A DNA stretch of 64,000 nucleotides from positions 62,001 to 126,000 of the IMG/VR virus record IMGVR_UViG_3300046787_000438; one strand, written 5' to 3'. The DNA is from a virus. The notes under the pieces were generated by a model, which worked only from the letters and a program-made list of their open reading frames with translations, was not told the origin of the DNA and ran no database searches. Both the position numbers and the translations under genes were made by a program. The first letter of the stretch is position 1; every line of letters starts with the position of its first letter. Positions 52,386 through 60,256 of the stretch are shown piece after piece.

Positions 52386-52688
52386 GTGAATCTAAACTTT
52401 AGAACTGCCCTCGGAGAAATCTTGCGAGAGAAGCGACACGAGTTAGGTCTGAACTTGCGTCAGGTTTCCAGCAAAGGTTTCGTGGCACTCGGATACTTGA
52501 GTGAAGTTGAGCGTGGACAGAAAGACGCTTCATCAGAAACTCTAGAAGCGATTGCTCAAGGCTTGGGCGTAGAAGTTTACGAACTTGTCGTAGAAGCAGG
52601 GTTGCGGATGGCAAATGCCCCAGACAGCCCAGAAAGTCTTTTCACTCGGAACGCCGATTGGTCAAAGCAATACGCCGACCTCTCATAG
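52386..52688 (+). CDS. ClgR-like XRE regulator
   Basis: 100 residues from GTG (AGGAG upstream). LRQVSSKGFVALGYLSEVERGQKDASSETLEAIAQ is the HTH of actinobacterial ClgR, the activator of clp protease genes. Phage-borne copy could redirect host Clp or regulate phage genes. It ends in a less typical tail. Confidence 0.82.
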   Translation: MNLNFRTALGEILREKRHELGLNLRQVSSKGFVALGYLSEVERGQKDASSETLEAIAQGLGVEVYELVVEAGLRMANAPDSPESLFTRNADWSKQYADLS

Positions 52689-52710
52689 CCCCGATAGCCA
52701 CAACTCAAAG

Positions 52711-52741
52711 CCCCTAAGCAGATTGCTTGGGGGTTTTGTTT
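52711..52741 (+). terminator. terminator
   Basis: CCCCTAAGCA, GATT loop, TGCTTGGGGG, then TTTTGTTTT. Confidence 0.85.
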
Positions 52742-52767
52742 TGCCCGATTATTTTGCGCCGTGCGTC

Positions 52768-52784
52768 TGTATTTATTTTTTGTC
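52768..52784 (+). repeat. cassette repeat copy 5
   Basis: Exact copy. TTGCCA 52814-52819, 16 nt, TATAGT 52836-52841. Confidence 0.9.
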
Positions 52785-52868
52785 GCAGAGTTTTCGCCAC
52801 GAACGATTTTGGTTTGCCAAATGTCGGTAGCAGGGTATAGTATCGAACTATCAAAGAAAGGGGACAGA

Positions 52869-53123
52869 ATGTCCAGCAACTATCCAGAGGGGTCAATGCG
52901 TGGTTCGGGTATCTATGCCGAGGACTACACAGGAACTTTTTATTGCTCGGCTTGTGATGATGAATACTCGCTAGATGGAACTACTGACGATTGGGGCTAC
53001 AACGCTTCAGCCGAATGTCCAGACTGCGGTGCGACTTTGGAGGTAGAACTTCCAAGCCGAGAAGAACGAGATGAGGACGCTGATTACGATTCTTATCGTG
53101 ATAGCCAAATGGATTGGAACTAA
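52869..53123 (+). CDS. zinc-ribbon protein
   Basis: 84 residues from ATG 52869 (GAAAGGGG upstream). FYCSACDDEYSL and CPDCGAT form a Cys4 ribbon. Acidic C-terminus. Confidence 0.6.
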   Translation: MSSNYPEGSMRGSGIYAEDYTGTFYCSACDDEYSLDGTTDDWGYNASAECPDCGATLEVELPSREERDEDADYDSYRDSQMDWN

Positions 53124-53124
53124 A

Positions 53125-53361
53125 ATGAGTCGTATCGCAAGAGAAAACCCAGAAGCAACATACGAAGAACTTTTTGATTTAGGACTGCGTGGAAGCGTGC
53201 GGGTCAGAGAGGGAGAGCAACTCCACCAATACGATTGCCGTCAATGCGGAGAGATTGTAATGGTAGACCAAGAGCAACACGAACGCTTACAGTATTTCCG
53301 TAGCCACCCAAAAGAGTTTGGGACTAGAACGCCAAAGTGCGGAGATTGTTGGGTGAACTAG
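53125..53361 (+). CDS. zinc-ribbon protein
   Basis: 78 residues from ATG 53125, one base after the previous stop. CRQCGE and CGDC form a Cys4 site. Not recognised. Confidence 0.55.
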   Translation: MSRIARENPEATYEELFDLGLRGSVRVREGEQLHQYDCRQCGEIVMVDQEQHERLQYFRSHPKEFGTRTPKCGDCWVN

Positions 53362-53375
53362 CCCACCAAAGTCTT

Positions 53376-53418
53376 CCCCCGAATAATCAGGAACAGAGAT
53401 TCCGATTCGGGGGATTTT
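53376..53418 (+). terminator. terminator
   Basis: CCCCCGAAT with ATTCGGGGG stem, then ATTTTCTTTT. Confidence 0.8.
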
Positions 53419-53454
53419 CTTTTGTCTGGTGCGTTTTTATTTTTTAGGTTTGGG

Positions 53455-53471
53455 TGTATTTATTTTTTGTC
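53455..53471 (+). repeat. cassette repeat copy 6
   Basis: Exact copy. TTGCGG 53501-53506, 17 nt, TATGAT 53524-53529. Confidence 0.9.
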
Positions 53472-53560
53472 CAGCTTCGACACACGCTCGCGGGATTGGT
53501 TTGCGGTTTGCTAGCGCTCGCCGTATGATTAGATTGTTCACAAAAGGAAGGGGTTCCCAA

Positions 53561-53950
53561 ATGGGTTCACGAACAGAATGGATTATCAAGACGAACACTA
53601 GCGATAGTGCGCTTCACCTATACAGCCACTATGGTGGAGAGTCAAAGTTTGAGGATACACAGCAAGCGCTATTCAAGGCTCAGCCTCGCTGGAACGACAT
53701 TAGTTATGGCGCTCGTATCTTCACTAGCCAAATTATTGGCAACGATTGGGGCAGCGAAACTGGATTCGGCATTGCCATTGGTAATGACACAGACAACATG
53801 TTTGAGGAGAGTTACTTTCACGCCGTCATTGACTTTCCAAATCAGTTAGTTACTTTCGGTTCTATGACTTGGACTTTTGATGAGTTCGTGGTTGCCGACA
53901 ACTTTCAAGAGATTCTGGTTGAGGAGTATTGGGCAGAGGTGAGCGTCTAA
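53561..53950 (+). CDS. hypothetical protein
   Basis: 129 residues from ATG 53561 (AAGGAAGGGG). Beta-rich core (YGARIFTSQIIGNDWGSETGFGI). TAATG overlap with the next gene. Confidence 0.55.
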   Translation: MGSRTEWIIKTNTSDSALHLYSHYGGESKFEDTQQALFKAQPRWNDISYGARIFTSQIIGNDWGSETGFGIAIGNDTDNMFEESYFHAVIDFPNQLVTFGSMTWTFDEFVVADNFQEILVEEYWAEVSV

Positions 53951-54240
53951 TGGGCGCACTTCACGCTAACGCCATTGCCGCCGATACAGCGATTCCACTA
54001 GAGAAACAACTGGAGTGGCACTTACAAGGTAATCACTTTCCGCCGATTCCAAAATCTATGGTCATTCCATGCGAGGAAGCGATTCAGGCTTTCTGGGAAG
54101 ATGACTTAGAGAGGTTGATTAGTCTTCCAGATGGAGTTGGATACAAAGGTTTGACAGTTGCCCCTGCGAGGGCGATTATTATCGAACACCACCTAGACGC
54201 CTGGTGCGTTGAGTATGACGAAGAGGATTCAGACTTCTAG
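53950..54240 (+). CDS. hypothetical protein
   Basis: 96 residues, helical, pairs with the upstream gene. Not recognised. Confidence 0.55.
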   Translation: MGALHANAIAADTAIPLEKQLEWHLQGNHFPPIPKSMVIPCEEAIQAFWEDDLERLISLPDGVGYKGLTVAPARAIIIEHHLDAWCVEYDEEDSDF

Positions 54241-54261
54241 TCAATAAGAGATAGACCCCGT

Positions 54262-54362
54262 CAGCGATTAGCATTGACGCTAATCGCTTTCGGCTTGCTA
54301 GGGTTTATCCCCCTTTTCCCTAGCATGCGGGTAGCAGATTCCCCCCTTTTCTGCTACCCGCT
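54262..54362 (+). terminator. three consecutive hairpins with terminator
   Basis: AGCGATTAGC with GCTAATCGCT, CTAGGG with CCCTAG, and GCGGGTAGCAG with CTGCTACCCGC (54327-54361), followed by TTTTCTTTTTG and a polypyrimidine tract to 54400. No gene in 54241-54518. Confidence 0.75.
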
Positions 54363-54406
54363 TTTCTTTTTGCCGTTTTGTTTTTCTTTTTTTTTGTTTT
54401 ACAAAG

Positions 54407-54423
54407 TGTATTTATTTTTTGTC
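54407..54423 (+). repeat. cassette repeat copy 7
   Basis: Exact copy. The promoter that follows is unclear. The only GATC of the GATC-poor tract lies just after it (about 54427). Confidence 0.9.
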
Positions 54424-54518
54424 TGTCAGATCAAAGCGCCGTTCGCAAAGGTGGAAAATGTCAGAGGATTTTAGTAAAGTTGTAGTAGTTGGAAGTTCCA
54501 ACAGATAAGGGGGCAGAG

Positions 54519-54881
54519 ATGCCAAAGACAGCAGTCATTGTGACTACCAAGGCGGAGGTCAGCATTATTGACATTGCCGAAGGTTCACTAAAGAAATTAC
54601 AAAGCGCCGTAGATGGCTTGATTCAGCCAATCGACCTAGACGCAAATGTGACTATGTGGGTGAACGAAGAGGGCTTGCTACGCAGTGACCTTGAGATGAA
54701 CGACATTGCCACAAGCCTTTACGCTCAAATGTATGACATCACTAACCCACTAATGGGAGATGTTGTCTTCACTGGTGGCACAGATGGAGAGGGCGAAACG
54801 CTCGGACTAGGCGACGACTATGTGAACGCAATCTACGCCCTAGTCGATAACTACAAACAGGTTATGTCGCAGTTCGCATAA
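54519..54881 (+). CDS. hypothetical protein
   Basis: 120 residues from ATG 54519 (AAGGGGGC). Acidic. Not recognised. Confidence 0.55.
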   Translation: MPKTAVIVTTKAEVSIIDIAEGSLKKLQSAVDGLIQPIDLDANVTMWVNEEGLLRSDLEMNDIATSLYAQMYDITNPLMGDVVFTGGTDGEGETLGLGDDYVNAIYALVDNYKQVMSQFA

Positions 54882-54893
54882 CTAACAAAGACA

Positions 54894-54928
54894 CAGCCCC
54901 TCGCAGAAATGCGGGGGGTTTCTTTTTA
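54894..54928 (+). terminator. terminator
   Basis: CCCCTCGCA, GAAA, TGCGGGGGG, then TTTCTTTTT. Confidence 0.85.
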
Positions 54929-54959
54929 CCCTAAACAAAAACTTTACGCGCTCGCGGGG

Positions 54960-54976
54960 TGTATTTATTTTTTGTC
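54960..54976 (+). repeat. cassette repeat copy 8
   Basis: Exact copy. GCCGT twice, AAAAGTTTG, TTGCGC 55006-55011, 17 nt, TAGGTT 55029-55034. Confidence 0.9.
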
Positions 54977-55057
54977 AAGCTGCCGTATTATGCGCCGTGA
55001 AAAGTTTGCGCTTGTCAGAGGTTGGTGGTAGGTTTGGAACAAGGAAAGGGGACAGAG

Positions 55058-55294
55058 ATGTCAATGCTAAAGACTAAGAACTACAACGCAGAGTTTGCGT
55101 TCGAGCAAGTCATTCGCCTAGTAGGTGGCGCAAGCGAGTATGGCGACAGCACCAAGGCTAGTATCTGGGCAGAGTGCCACAACAACGAAACTATCGAGAT
55201 GTTGGCGGGTATGTATCTGGTTGGTTCATCAGAGCGTGCGGAACGCAACCTTGCTCGTCTAAACGATAAGTTGCGACAGGTATTCGGTATCTAA
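55058..55294 (+). CDS. hypothetical protein
   Basis: 78 residues from ATG 55058 (GAAAGGGG). Helical. Overlaps next gene. Confidence 0.55.
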   Translation: MSMLKTKNYNAEFAFEQVIRLVGGASEYGDSTKASIWAECHNNETIEMLAGMYLVGSSERAERNLARLNDKLRQVFGI

Positions 55295-55641
55295 TGGCTA
55301 TGACTTATCAAGAGCGTAAAGCCAAGGGCTTGCGACAGCGTGCGGAGTATCGTAATCGTCTACACCACGCAGAACACCTTGCCGTAATGTTTCGTGGGTT
55401 CGGTATTGGATTTAGTTTTATTACAGTAATGACAGCCGTTGCTGGAGTTCACGGAACTTTAGCGATTGCGTTGTTCATTATGTTTATGTTGATTGCTGGT
55501 TCAGGTTTTATTGGCGCAGAACACATTATGTTTTGGGCAGAGCAAAGCCGTTATCCAAAGAGTCGCCGTAGAACTTTACGAAGCGAGTTCGCAGATGAGT
55601 GGCGTAGATTTAGACAGTACCGAAAAGTAGAAAAGGGTTAG
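55294..55641 (+). CDS. two-TM membrane protein
   Basis: 115 residues. Basic N-terminus, two hydrophobic segments (IGFSFITVMTAVAG, LAIALFIMFMLIAGSG), then a basic Arg-rich tail. TAATG coupling. Not recognised. Confidence 0.6.
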   Translation: MAMTYQERKAKGLRQRAEYRNRLHHAEHLAVMFRGFGIGFSFITVMTAVAGVHGTLAIALFIMFMLIAGSGFIGAEHIMFWAEQSRYPKSRRRTLRSEFADEWRRFRQYRKVEKG

Positions 55642-55643
55642 AA

Positions 55644-56111
55644 GTGAAAATGGTAACGATAGGTGACTCGGTTGCCTCGCTAGAAGTTAGAAATAACGCA
55701 GACAATACTGGACTAGAACTAGAAGTTTGGGTCACTAAGCGTGTTGGCTCGTTCTATGCTCTATTGGGCTACGGAGTATTCGGAGTGCCATTAGGCATGA
55801 GTGAAGTAGATTTCTACACAGATACCCTATACCCGATTATGAAGAGCGCACCCCTCACCACAAGTCAGCCAAGCCGAATGGCGTTGGATTTTGATGGCTC
55901 TATGAAAAGAGCAGAGGCACACATAATCAGCCATAGAAACAACCACCCATTCTCAAATAAAACTCGGTCTGTATCCCCTGAAGAGGGCTTAGCAAAAATG
56001 CTAGGCGCAGGGGCAAAATACTTGACTATTTTGGCGGAGATAAATGGAGTTACGCCACGCACTATGGAAACTATGCGTAAGAGGTCAAAAGAGTATTACG
56101 CAAAACAATAA
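55644..56111 (+). CDS. hypothetical protein
   Basis: 155 residues from GTG 55644 (AAAGGG); ATG 55650 is the alternative. Possible HTH near the end (LAEINGVTPRTMETMRKRSKEY). Confidence 0.55.
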   Translation: MKMVTIGDSVASLEVRNNADNTGLELEVWVTKRVGSFYALLGYGVFGVPLGMSEVDFYTDTLYPIMKSAPLTTSQPSRMALDFDGSMKRAEAHIISHRNNHPFSNKTRSVSPEEGLAKMLGAGAKYLTILAEINGVTPRTMETMRKRSKEYYAKQ

Positions 56112-56133
56112 GAGTTAGCCCCCCACTAACAAA

Positions 56134-56172
56134 AGCCCCCATTATGTTCATTCATAGTGGGGGTTTTGTTTT
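56134..56172 (+). terminator. terminator
   Basis: CCCCCA with TGGGGG and inner TATG/CATA, then TTTTGTTTT. Confidence 0.85.
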
Positions 56173-56206
56173 GCTCGAAGCGTTTTGTGTTTTTTTACAC
56201 TCGCCG

Positions 56207-56223
56207 TGTATTTATTTTTTGTC
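56207..56223 (+). repeat. cassette repeat copy 9
   Basis: Exact copy. TTGATT 56263-56268, 16 nt, TACGAT 56285-56290. Confidence 0.9.
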
Positions 56224-56313
56224 TATATGTGGGGCAACTTTTTACGGAGCGCCGTAAGATGTTTGATTTATTTGGTTTATAGGATACGATTGAACTACAT
56301 AGAAGGGGAGCAA

Positions 56314-57000
56314 ATGCTAGTAAACAACAAAATGATGTCTTATAGGACTACACCGACTGAAAAATTGCTGGGCACAGTAAACAAGTATGCCGTGATTGGC
56401 TACCTAGAGGGAATAAAGACTTTAGTTTCAGATAGCGAAACACTAATCAAGGCGCAGGAGCAGAAGTTCACTGACGCAATAGTAAAAGCGGAGGCGCAAG
56501 TTTCTGAGTGGGAAGCCGAGTATATTCAACTACATACAAAGGCATTGCGAGCAGAACTTAAGCGTAAACTCGAAGCACCGACCAGCGCTACTCATTGGCT
56601 GAGTGCCGAGGAGATTCGTCTGCCTATCAGAGATGAAGTAATCTCTAACGAGATTGCTGAACTTTTAAAGCGCCGCCCTGATTATCGAACTTATCAGATT
56701 GCTAGGGGAGATGTCGGAGCGCCTCATGACATTCAGTATTCTAGAGCGTGGAGCAAAGGCAATAAGACTTTGGTAGGTATAAATAGACTCACCACGCGCC
56801 GTGTGGAGCAGTGGCAAGCCTCACTAGATAGTCTGATTTCTGACCTAAAGGATAGAAACAAGCAAGAAGTTTACATAGCGCAGGTTATGGAACTCAAGCG
56901 CACCACAGCAACTATTCTTGCGAACTGGGGTATAGATACCACCAAGACTGAGCGCAAGGACAGGGATAAACCAAAGCCACGAAGCAAAACTAAAAAGTAA
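56314..57000 (+). CDS. hypothetical coiled-coil protein
   Basis: 228 residues from ATG 56314 (AGAAGGGG). Long coiled coil (50-110) and a Lys-rich tail (KPKPRSKTKK). Not recognised. Confidence 0.6.
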   Translation: MLVNNKMMSYRTTPTEKLLGTVNKYAVIGYLEGIKTLVSDSETLIKAQEQKFTDAIVKAEAQVSEWEAEYIQLHTKALRAELKRKLEAPTSATHWLSAEEIRLPIRDEVISNEIAELLKRRPDYRTYQIARGDVGAPHDIQYSRAWSKGNKTLVGINRLTTRRVEQWQASLDSLISDLKDRNKQEVYIAQVMELKRTTATILANWGIDTTKTERKDRDKPKPRSKTKK

Positions 57001-57015
57001 CAACCAAAGACCCAA

Positions 57016-57050
57016 GCCCCGCTAGATTTCTGGCGGGGTTTCTTTTTATC
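57016..57050 (+). terminator. terminator
   Basis: CCCCGC with GCGGGG stem, then TTTCTTTTT. Confidence 0.85.
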
Positions 57051-57060
57051 GTGCTATTCG

Positions 57061-57077
57061 TGTATTTATTTTTTGTC
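57061..57077 (+). repeat. cassette repeat copy 10
   Basis: Exact copy. TTGCGA 57106-57111, 18 nt, TAAGAT 57130-57135. Confidence 0.9.
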
Positions 57078-57163
57078 TGAAGCCCGCCGCAACTTTTGAT
57101 GAGAGTTGCGAAGTGTCACAGACCTAGGGTAAGATTTAAGTATCAAAGAAAGGGGAAGCGATT

Positions 57164-57379
57164 ATGGCAAAGCCAAGCGTTTCAGCAGTAAAAGAATGGG
57201 ACACAGTTTACGAGAGTGACCTAGTCGAACTCGCAGTAGGGACAGCAGTATTTGCCGAGGACTACTGGCGTATGACGAATGTTGTTACTGGCAAGAAGAA
57301 GTATTTCTATGGCGAACTTGCGTGGGCAGATTCACGCCGAGAAGCAAGCGACCTAGACTTTGAGGCGTGGAACGTATGA
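57164..57379 (+). CDS. hypothetical protein
   Basis: 71 residues, beta-rich. RBS GAAAGGGG. Overlaps next start by 4 bp (ATGA). Confidence 0.55.
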   Translation: MAKPSVSAVKEWDTVYESDLVELAVGTAVFAEDYWRMTNVVTGKKKYFYGELAWADSRREASDLDFEAWNV

Positions 57380-57549
57380 ACGAGTTGAAGCGTTGCCCAA
57401 AGTGCGCTGGACACATTCCGAACAACAAGACCCCTGGGGCATACCCTGGTGCGATTTCACGCCGAGACAACACGACAGAGATTTGTTCAGCGTGCGGAAC
57501 AATGGAAGCGCTGGAAGATTTCTTTGAGCGTGAAAAGGTTGGTGCGTAA
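57376..57549 (+). CDS. zinc-ribbon protein
   Basis: 57 residues from ATG 57376. RCPKCAGH and CSACG form a Cys4 ribbon with ISRRDN between. Confidence 0.6.
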   Translation: MNELKRCPKCAGHIPNNKTPGAYPGAISRRDNTTEICSACGTMEALEDFFEREKVGA

Positions 57550-57692
57550 TGGCAACAACCTTAGAGCAGACAACTTGCTACAAGTGCGAAGCCGAGATTG
57601 AGGCAGAGGTTGGGCAGGTTCACCCTTTGTGTTCAGAGTGCCAAGACGATTTCGATAGTTGGTTCAATAGCCAGTTAGGAATGTTCAAGTGA
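57549..57692 (+). CDS. zinc-ribbon protein
   Basis: 47 residues. CYKCEA and CSECQ form a Cys4 site. TAATG coupling. Overlaps the next GTG by 4 bp. Confidence 0.55.
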   Translation: MATTLEQTTCYKCEAEIEAEVGQVHPLCSECQDDFDSWFNSQLGMFK

Positions 57693-57892
57693 GCAAGCAA
57701 GTATTTTTTGTTATTGGCGTTGATTTAGATGACAAAGAGGTTTTTATCGCAGATGACACTTATTCAGCGCGGTTCAGCGAAGACGAGCAAGTCTGGGACA
57801 CCGACATAAACGAATGGGTTGAAGATGAAGATAGGAAACACTATCTTGACGCATTAGACCTTTTGAACAATAAAAAGTTAGCAAGAGATTAG
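57689..57892 (+). CDS. hypothetical acidic protein
   Basis: 67 residues from GTG, acidic and beta-rich (VFFVIGVDLDDKEVFIADD). Not recognised. Confidence 0.55.
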   Translation: MSKQVFFVIGVDLDDKEVFIADDTYSARFSEDEQVWDTDINEWVEDEDRKHYLDALDLLNNKKLARD

Positions 57893-57899
57893 ATTTCTG

Positions 57900-57952
57900 C
57901 CCCCCCCCCCTAAAAGAAAAAGCGCTCGCCGAAAGGGGGGCGTTTTTTTTTG
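57900..57952 (+). terminator. terminator with C11 tract
   Basis: C11 run (57900-57910), then GCTCGCCGAAAGGGGGGCG hairpin and T8. The C-run can also pair with GGGGGG. Confidence 0.6.
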
Positions 57953-57980
57953 CGTGCGGGAGATTTATTCGAGTCCCGTG

Positions 57981-57997
57981 TGTATTTATTTTTTGTC
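57981..57997 (+). repeat. cassette repeat copy 11
   Basis: Exact copy. TTGCGT 58026-58031, 17 nt, TATAGT 58049-58054. Confidence 0.9.
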
Positions 57998-58098
57998 GAA
58001 GTTTAGGGGAGCGCCGTTGAGGAGTTTGCGTTTATCGTTGGTTGCTTGTATAGTTATAGATGTCAGGAAAACTTGACACTAAGTAGGGAGATAGAAAA

Positions 58099-58323
58099 AT
58101 GAAGTTTTACATTCGCAGAGCAGTAGTCGGAGTTATCGCAGTTCCAGTTGTCGCAGGTCTTTACACTTTTGCTTACCTATGGTTGGTAATCGCAGGGGGA
58201 GAGCCTAACGTTTCAAGTGAAGAAGTATTCAACAATGGGTTGTGGCTAGGCGCGTTGATTGCCGTAATGCTTACATTCTCACCGCAGGTTTCTAAGTTGC
58301 TAAACAGAATTGTGGGTGCGTAA
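58099..58323 (+). CDS. two-TM membrane protein
   Basis: 74 residues with two hydrophobic helices. RBS TAGGGAG. TAATG coupling to the next gene. Confidence 0.6.
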   Translation: MKFYIRRAVVGVIAVPVVAGLYTFAYLWLVIAGGEPNVSSEEVFNNGLWLGALIAVMLTFSPQVSKLLNRIVGA

Positions 58324-58469
58324 TGAGCAACGCCGATTGGGCATTATTGTTTGGAGTAGTGAGCCTATCAGTTGGTTCATTCCTATTAGGTTTCGTGATT
58401 AGCGGATTGCCAAAGCGTGAGGGTCGTAATGGTCGCCACGCAAATGGCAGGGGTCGCCACACGAGTTAG
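58323..58469 (+). CDS. 48-residue single-TM protein
   Basis: One helix (LLFGVVSLSVGSFLLGFVI) and a basic Arg/His tail. Confidence 0.55.
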   Translation: MSNADWALLFGVVSLSVGSFLLGFVISGLPKREGRNGRHANGRGRHTS

Positions 58470-58495
58470 AGTTGTCCCCCTACAACAAAATAAGA

Positions 58496-58534
58496 AACCT
58501 CACGAGTGTTCATTCCTCGTGGGTTTTCTTTTTG
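58496..58534 (+). terminator. terminator
   Basis: CCTCACGAG pairs with CTCGTGGG, then TTTTCTTTTTG. Confidence 0.8.
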
Positions 58535-58568
58535 TTTGGGTTGGCGTTCGTTGTTTTTTTCTGCCGAG

Positions 58569-58585
58569 TGTATTTATTTTTTGTC
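58569..58585 (+). repeat. cassette repeat copy 12
   Basis: Exact copy. GCCGT, AAAAGTTTG, TTGGGA 58625-58630, 17 nt, TAAAAT 58648-58653. Confidence 0.9.
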
Positions 58586-58694
58586 GCGCTCGCTGCGGGC
58601 AACAACTCGCCGTTCGTGAAAAGTTTGGGAATGTCGTAGGTAGTTAGTAAAATAGAACTATCCCAAAAGGGACAAAAGGAAAAGGGGAAACAGA

Positions 58695-59027
58695 ATGTCA
58701 AGAGTTGCTAACTATCAGATAAATGGTTTGATTCAAAAGTTTCAAGAGTTTGTGAACTACAACGGAACTATTACTGCCGAGATAGATGACAAGGGGATTT
58801 ACCGTATTACGCATTGGCGAACTACTATCCTCGAATACGATGTCTACAACCACCAGATTGTTTCGCTAACATACGGATACATTAGCCAGACAACCAGCAC
58901 ACTAGTCGGTCGTATCTTGCGCTCGCTACCGCAACCAGCCGTTGAGAACTATCTAGGCTATTTCTCACCGTCAGCCGAGAAGCGTCGCTTAGTGAAGATG
59001 TTGAACACTAGGGCTTACGCCTACTAA
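58695..59027 (+). CDS. hypothetical protein
   Basis: 110 residues. Not recognised. RBS AAAAGGGG. Confidence 0.55.
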   Translation: MSRVANYQINGLIQKFQEFVNYNGTITAEIDDKGIYRITHWRTTILEYDVYNHQIVSLTYGYISQTTSTLVGRILRSLPQPAVENYLGYFSPSAEKRRLVKMLNTRAYAY

Positions 59028-59042
59028 CCACCAATACAAAGA

Positions 59043-59073
59043 AGCACCCGTCAGAAGTGGCGGGTGTTTTTTT
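59043..59073 (+). terminator. terminator
   Basis: CACCCG with CGGGTG stem, then TTTTTTT. Confidence 0.85.
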
Positions 59074-59103
59074 ATTTGTGCGGGAGATTTGTTTGCCGCA
59101 GCG

Positions 59104-59120
59104 TGTATTTATTTTTTGTC
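59104..59120 (+). repeat. cassette repeat copy 13
   Basis: Exact copy. AAAAGTTTG, TTGACT 59160-59165, 16 nt, TAAACT 59182-59187. Confidence 0.9.
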
Positions 59121-59236
59121 TGAGGTGCGACACGGTTCGTGAAAAGTTTGGAATACGATTTGACTTTTGGTTCGATAGCGATAAACTTGAGTTATCAAGT
59201 AAACCGCTTGATAGAGAAAGATAAAGGGGATACAAA

Positions 59237-59488
59237 ATGTCAGCAGTTCTAACCACCCAGAACATCGTTACCGTAGTTGCTAAGGTCGTAGACATCAACA
59301 CAGGCGAAACCATTGAGCCAGTTTACGAAGCATACGGATACGAGAAGTTTCAGGAGTTCGTGGACTTTTACCGCAAGCAGAACTACATCAACAAGATTGT
59401 TTGGGTTCGTGGCTTTGGATACAACGACGAGAACGGCGCAAGCCAAGTTCTAGCAACCGAGTTCGTTGGCGTTGGAAGTTTCGAGTAA
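59237..59488 (+). CDS. hypothetical protein
   Basis: 83 residues. VTVVAKVVDINTGETIEPVYEAY. RBS AAAGGGG. Overlaps the next ATG by one base. Confidence 0.55.
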   Translation: MSAVLTTQNIVTVVAKVVDINTGETIEPVYEAYGYEKFQEFVDFYRKQNYINKIVWVRGFGYNDENGASQVLATEFVGVGSFE

Positions 59489-59601
59489 TGGAGACCCTAG
59501 AGAGCCTACTAGAGGGGGTAGCGTTTGAGATTGAGAACGAAACAGGAATACCGATAGAGGTTATCTTTGAGGGAAACCTAATCACCATCAAGCAAGGCTA
59601 A
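59488..59601 (+). CDS. 37-residue acidic peptide
   Basis: TAATG-coupled. Acidic helix then a beta hairpin (IPIEVIFEGNLITIKQG). Function unknown. Confidence 0.5.
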   Translation: METLESLLEGVAFEIENETGIPIEVIFEGNLITIKQG

Positions 59602-59612
59602 CCACAGAGAGA

Positions 59613-59646
59613 AGCCCCCAAGCCGAAAGGCTAGGGGGTCTTTCTT
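59613..59646 (+). terminator. terminator
   Basis: CCCCCAAGCC, GAAA, GGCTAGGGGG, then TCTTTCTTTT. Confidence 0.85.
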
Positions 59647-59684
59647 TTGCCGTAGTTGGCTTTGGCGTTTTTTGTTCCCGTGCC

Positions 59685-59701
59685 TGTATTTATTTTTTGT
59701 C
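59685..59701 (+). repeat. cassette repeat copy 14
   Basis: Exact copy. GCCGTAAAAAGATTTG, TTGACT 59731-59736, 17 nt, TAGGCT 59754-59759. Confidence 0.9.
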
Positions 59702-59809
59702 GAAACCGACACGCCCAGCCGTAAAAAGATTTGACTTATTTTGGAATAGCGTTTAGGCTGATTACATCAGCAAAAGTTGATACACACAAAAAGAAAAAGG
59801 GGCTACAAA

Positions 59810-60154
59810 ATGACCACCACCACCACCCAGAACGCAACCACCACCAAGGCAACCAAGGTTGTTCTTGAGCAGGTAAAGCAGTTGGTCGAAGTTCGTGCCG
59901 AGATTGCTCGCCTAGAGAAGATGAAGGTCGCATTGACCTCCCAGATTGAGGGCGTGTTTGGTGTAGACAAGGAAGCCAAGACTGCCGAGTTCACTACCTT
60001 GACCCACAACGGCATTGAGTTTGCTCGCATTGACCTACGCACTCGCAAGGGTGTAGATACCGAGAAACTTGCCGTAGAGTTCCCAGAAGCCTACGAGGCT
60101 TGCTTTGACCCAGAGATGACCAAGTATTTCCAGATTGTGAGCCTCTACAAGTAA
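59810..60154 (+). CDS. phage protein of the TLTHNG family
   Basis: 114 residues from ATG 59810 (AAAAAGGGG). Thr-rich start, coiled coil (30-50), then TLTHNGIEFARIDL and FPEAYEACF. Paralogue of 51554-51892. Last gene of the cassette region. Confidence 0.6.
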   Translation: MTTTTTQNATTTKATKVVLEQVKQLVEVRAEIARLEKMKVALTSQIEGVFGVDKEAKTAEFTTLTHNGIEFARIDLRTRKGVDTEKLAVEFPEAYEACFDPEMTKYFQIVSLYK

Positions 60155-60168
60155 GCCACTAGCCAAGA

Positions 60169-60202
60169 AGCCCCTGCCGTTAGTTCGGTAGGGGTTTTTT
60201 GC
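60169..60202 (+). terminator. terminator
   Basis: CCCCTGCCG with CGGTAGGGG stem, then TTTTTT. Confidence 0.85.
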
Positions 60203-60237
60203 TTGCCGAGGCACTTGATTGGTGTCAAGGGGGGCTA

Positions 60238-60254
60238 GACAGAAAATAAATACA
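60238..60254 (-). repeat. inverted cassette repeat
   Basis: On the minus strand reads TGTATTTATTTTCTGTC, one mismatch from the others. Marks the right edge of the cassette region. Confidence 0.8.
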
Positions 60255-60256
60255 CA

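Noticed and set aside
46647-60254. 17-bp repeats as CRISPR or transposon ends
   Set aside because: Spacing is 0.5-4 kb, one orientation, genes between; no transposase or target duplication.
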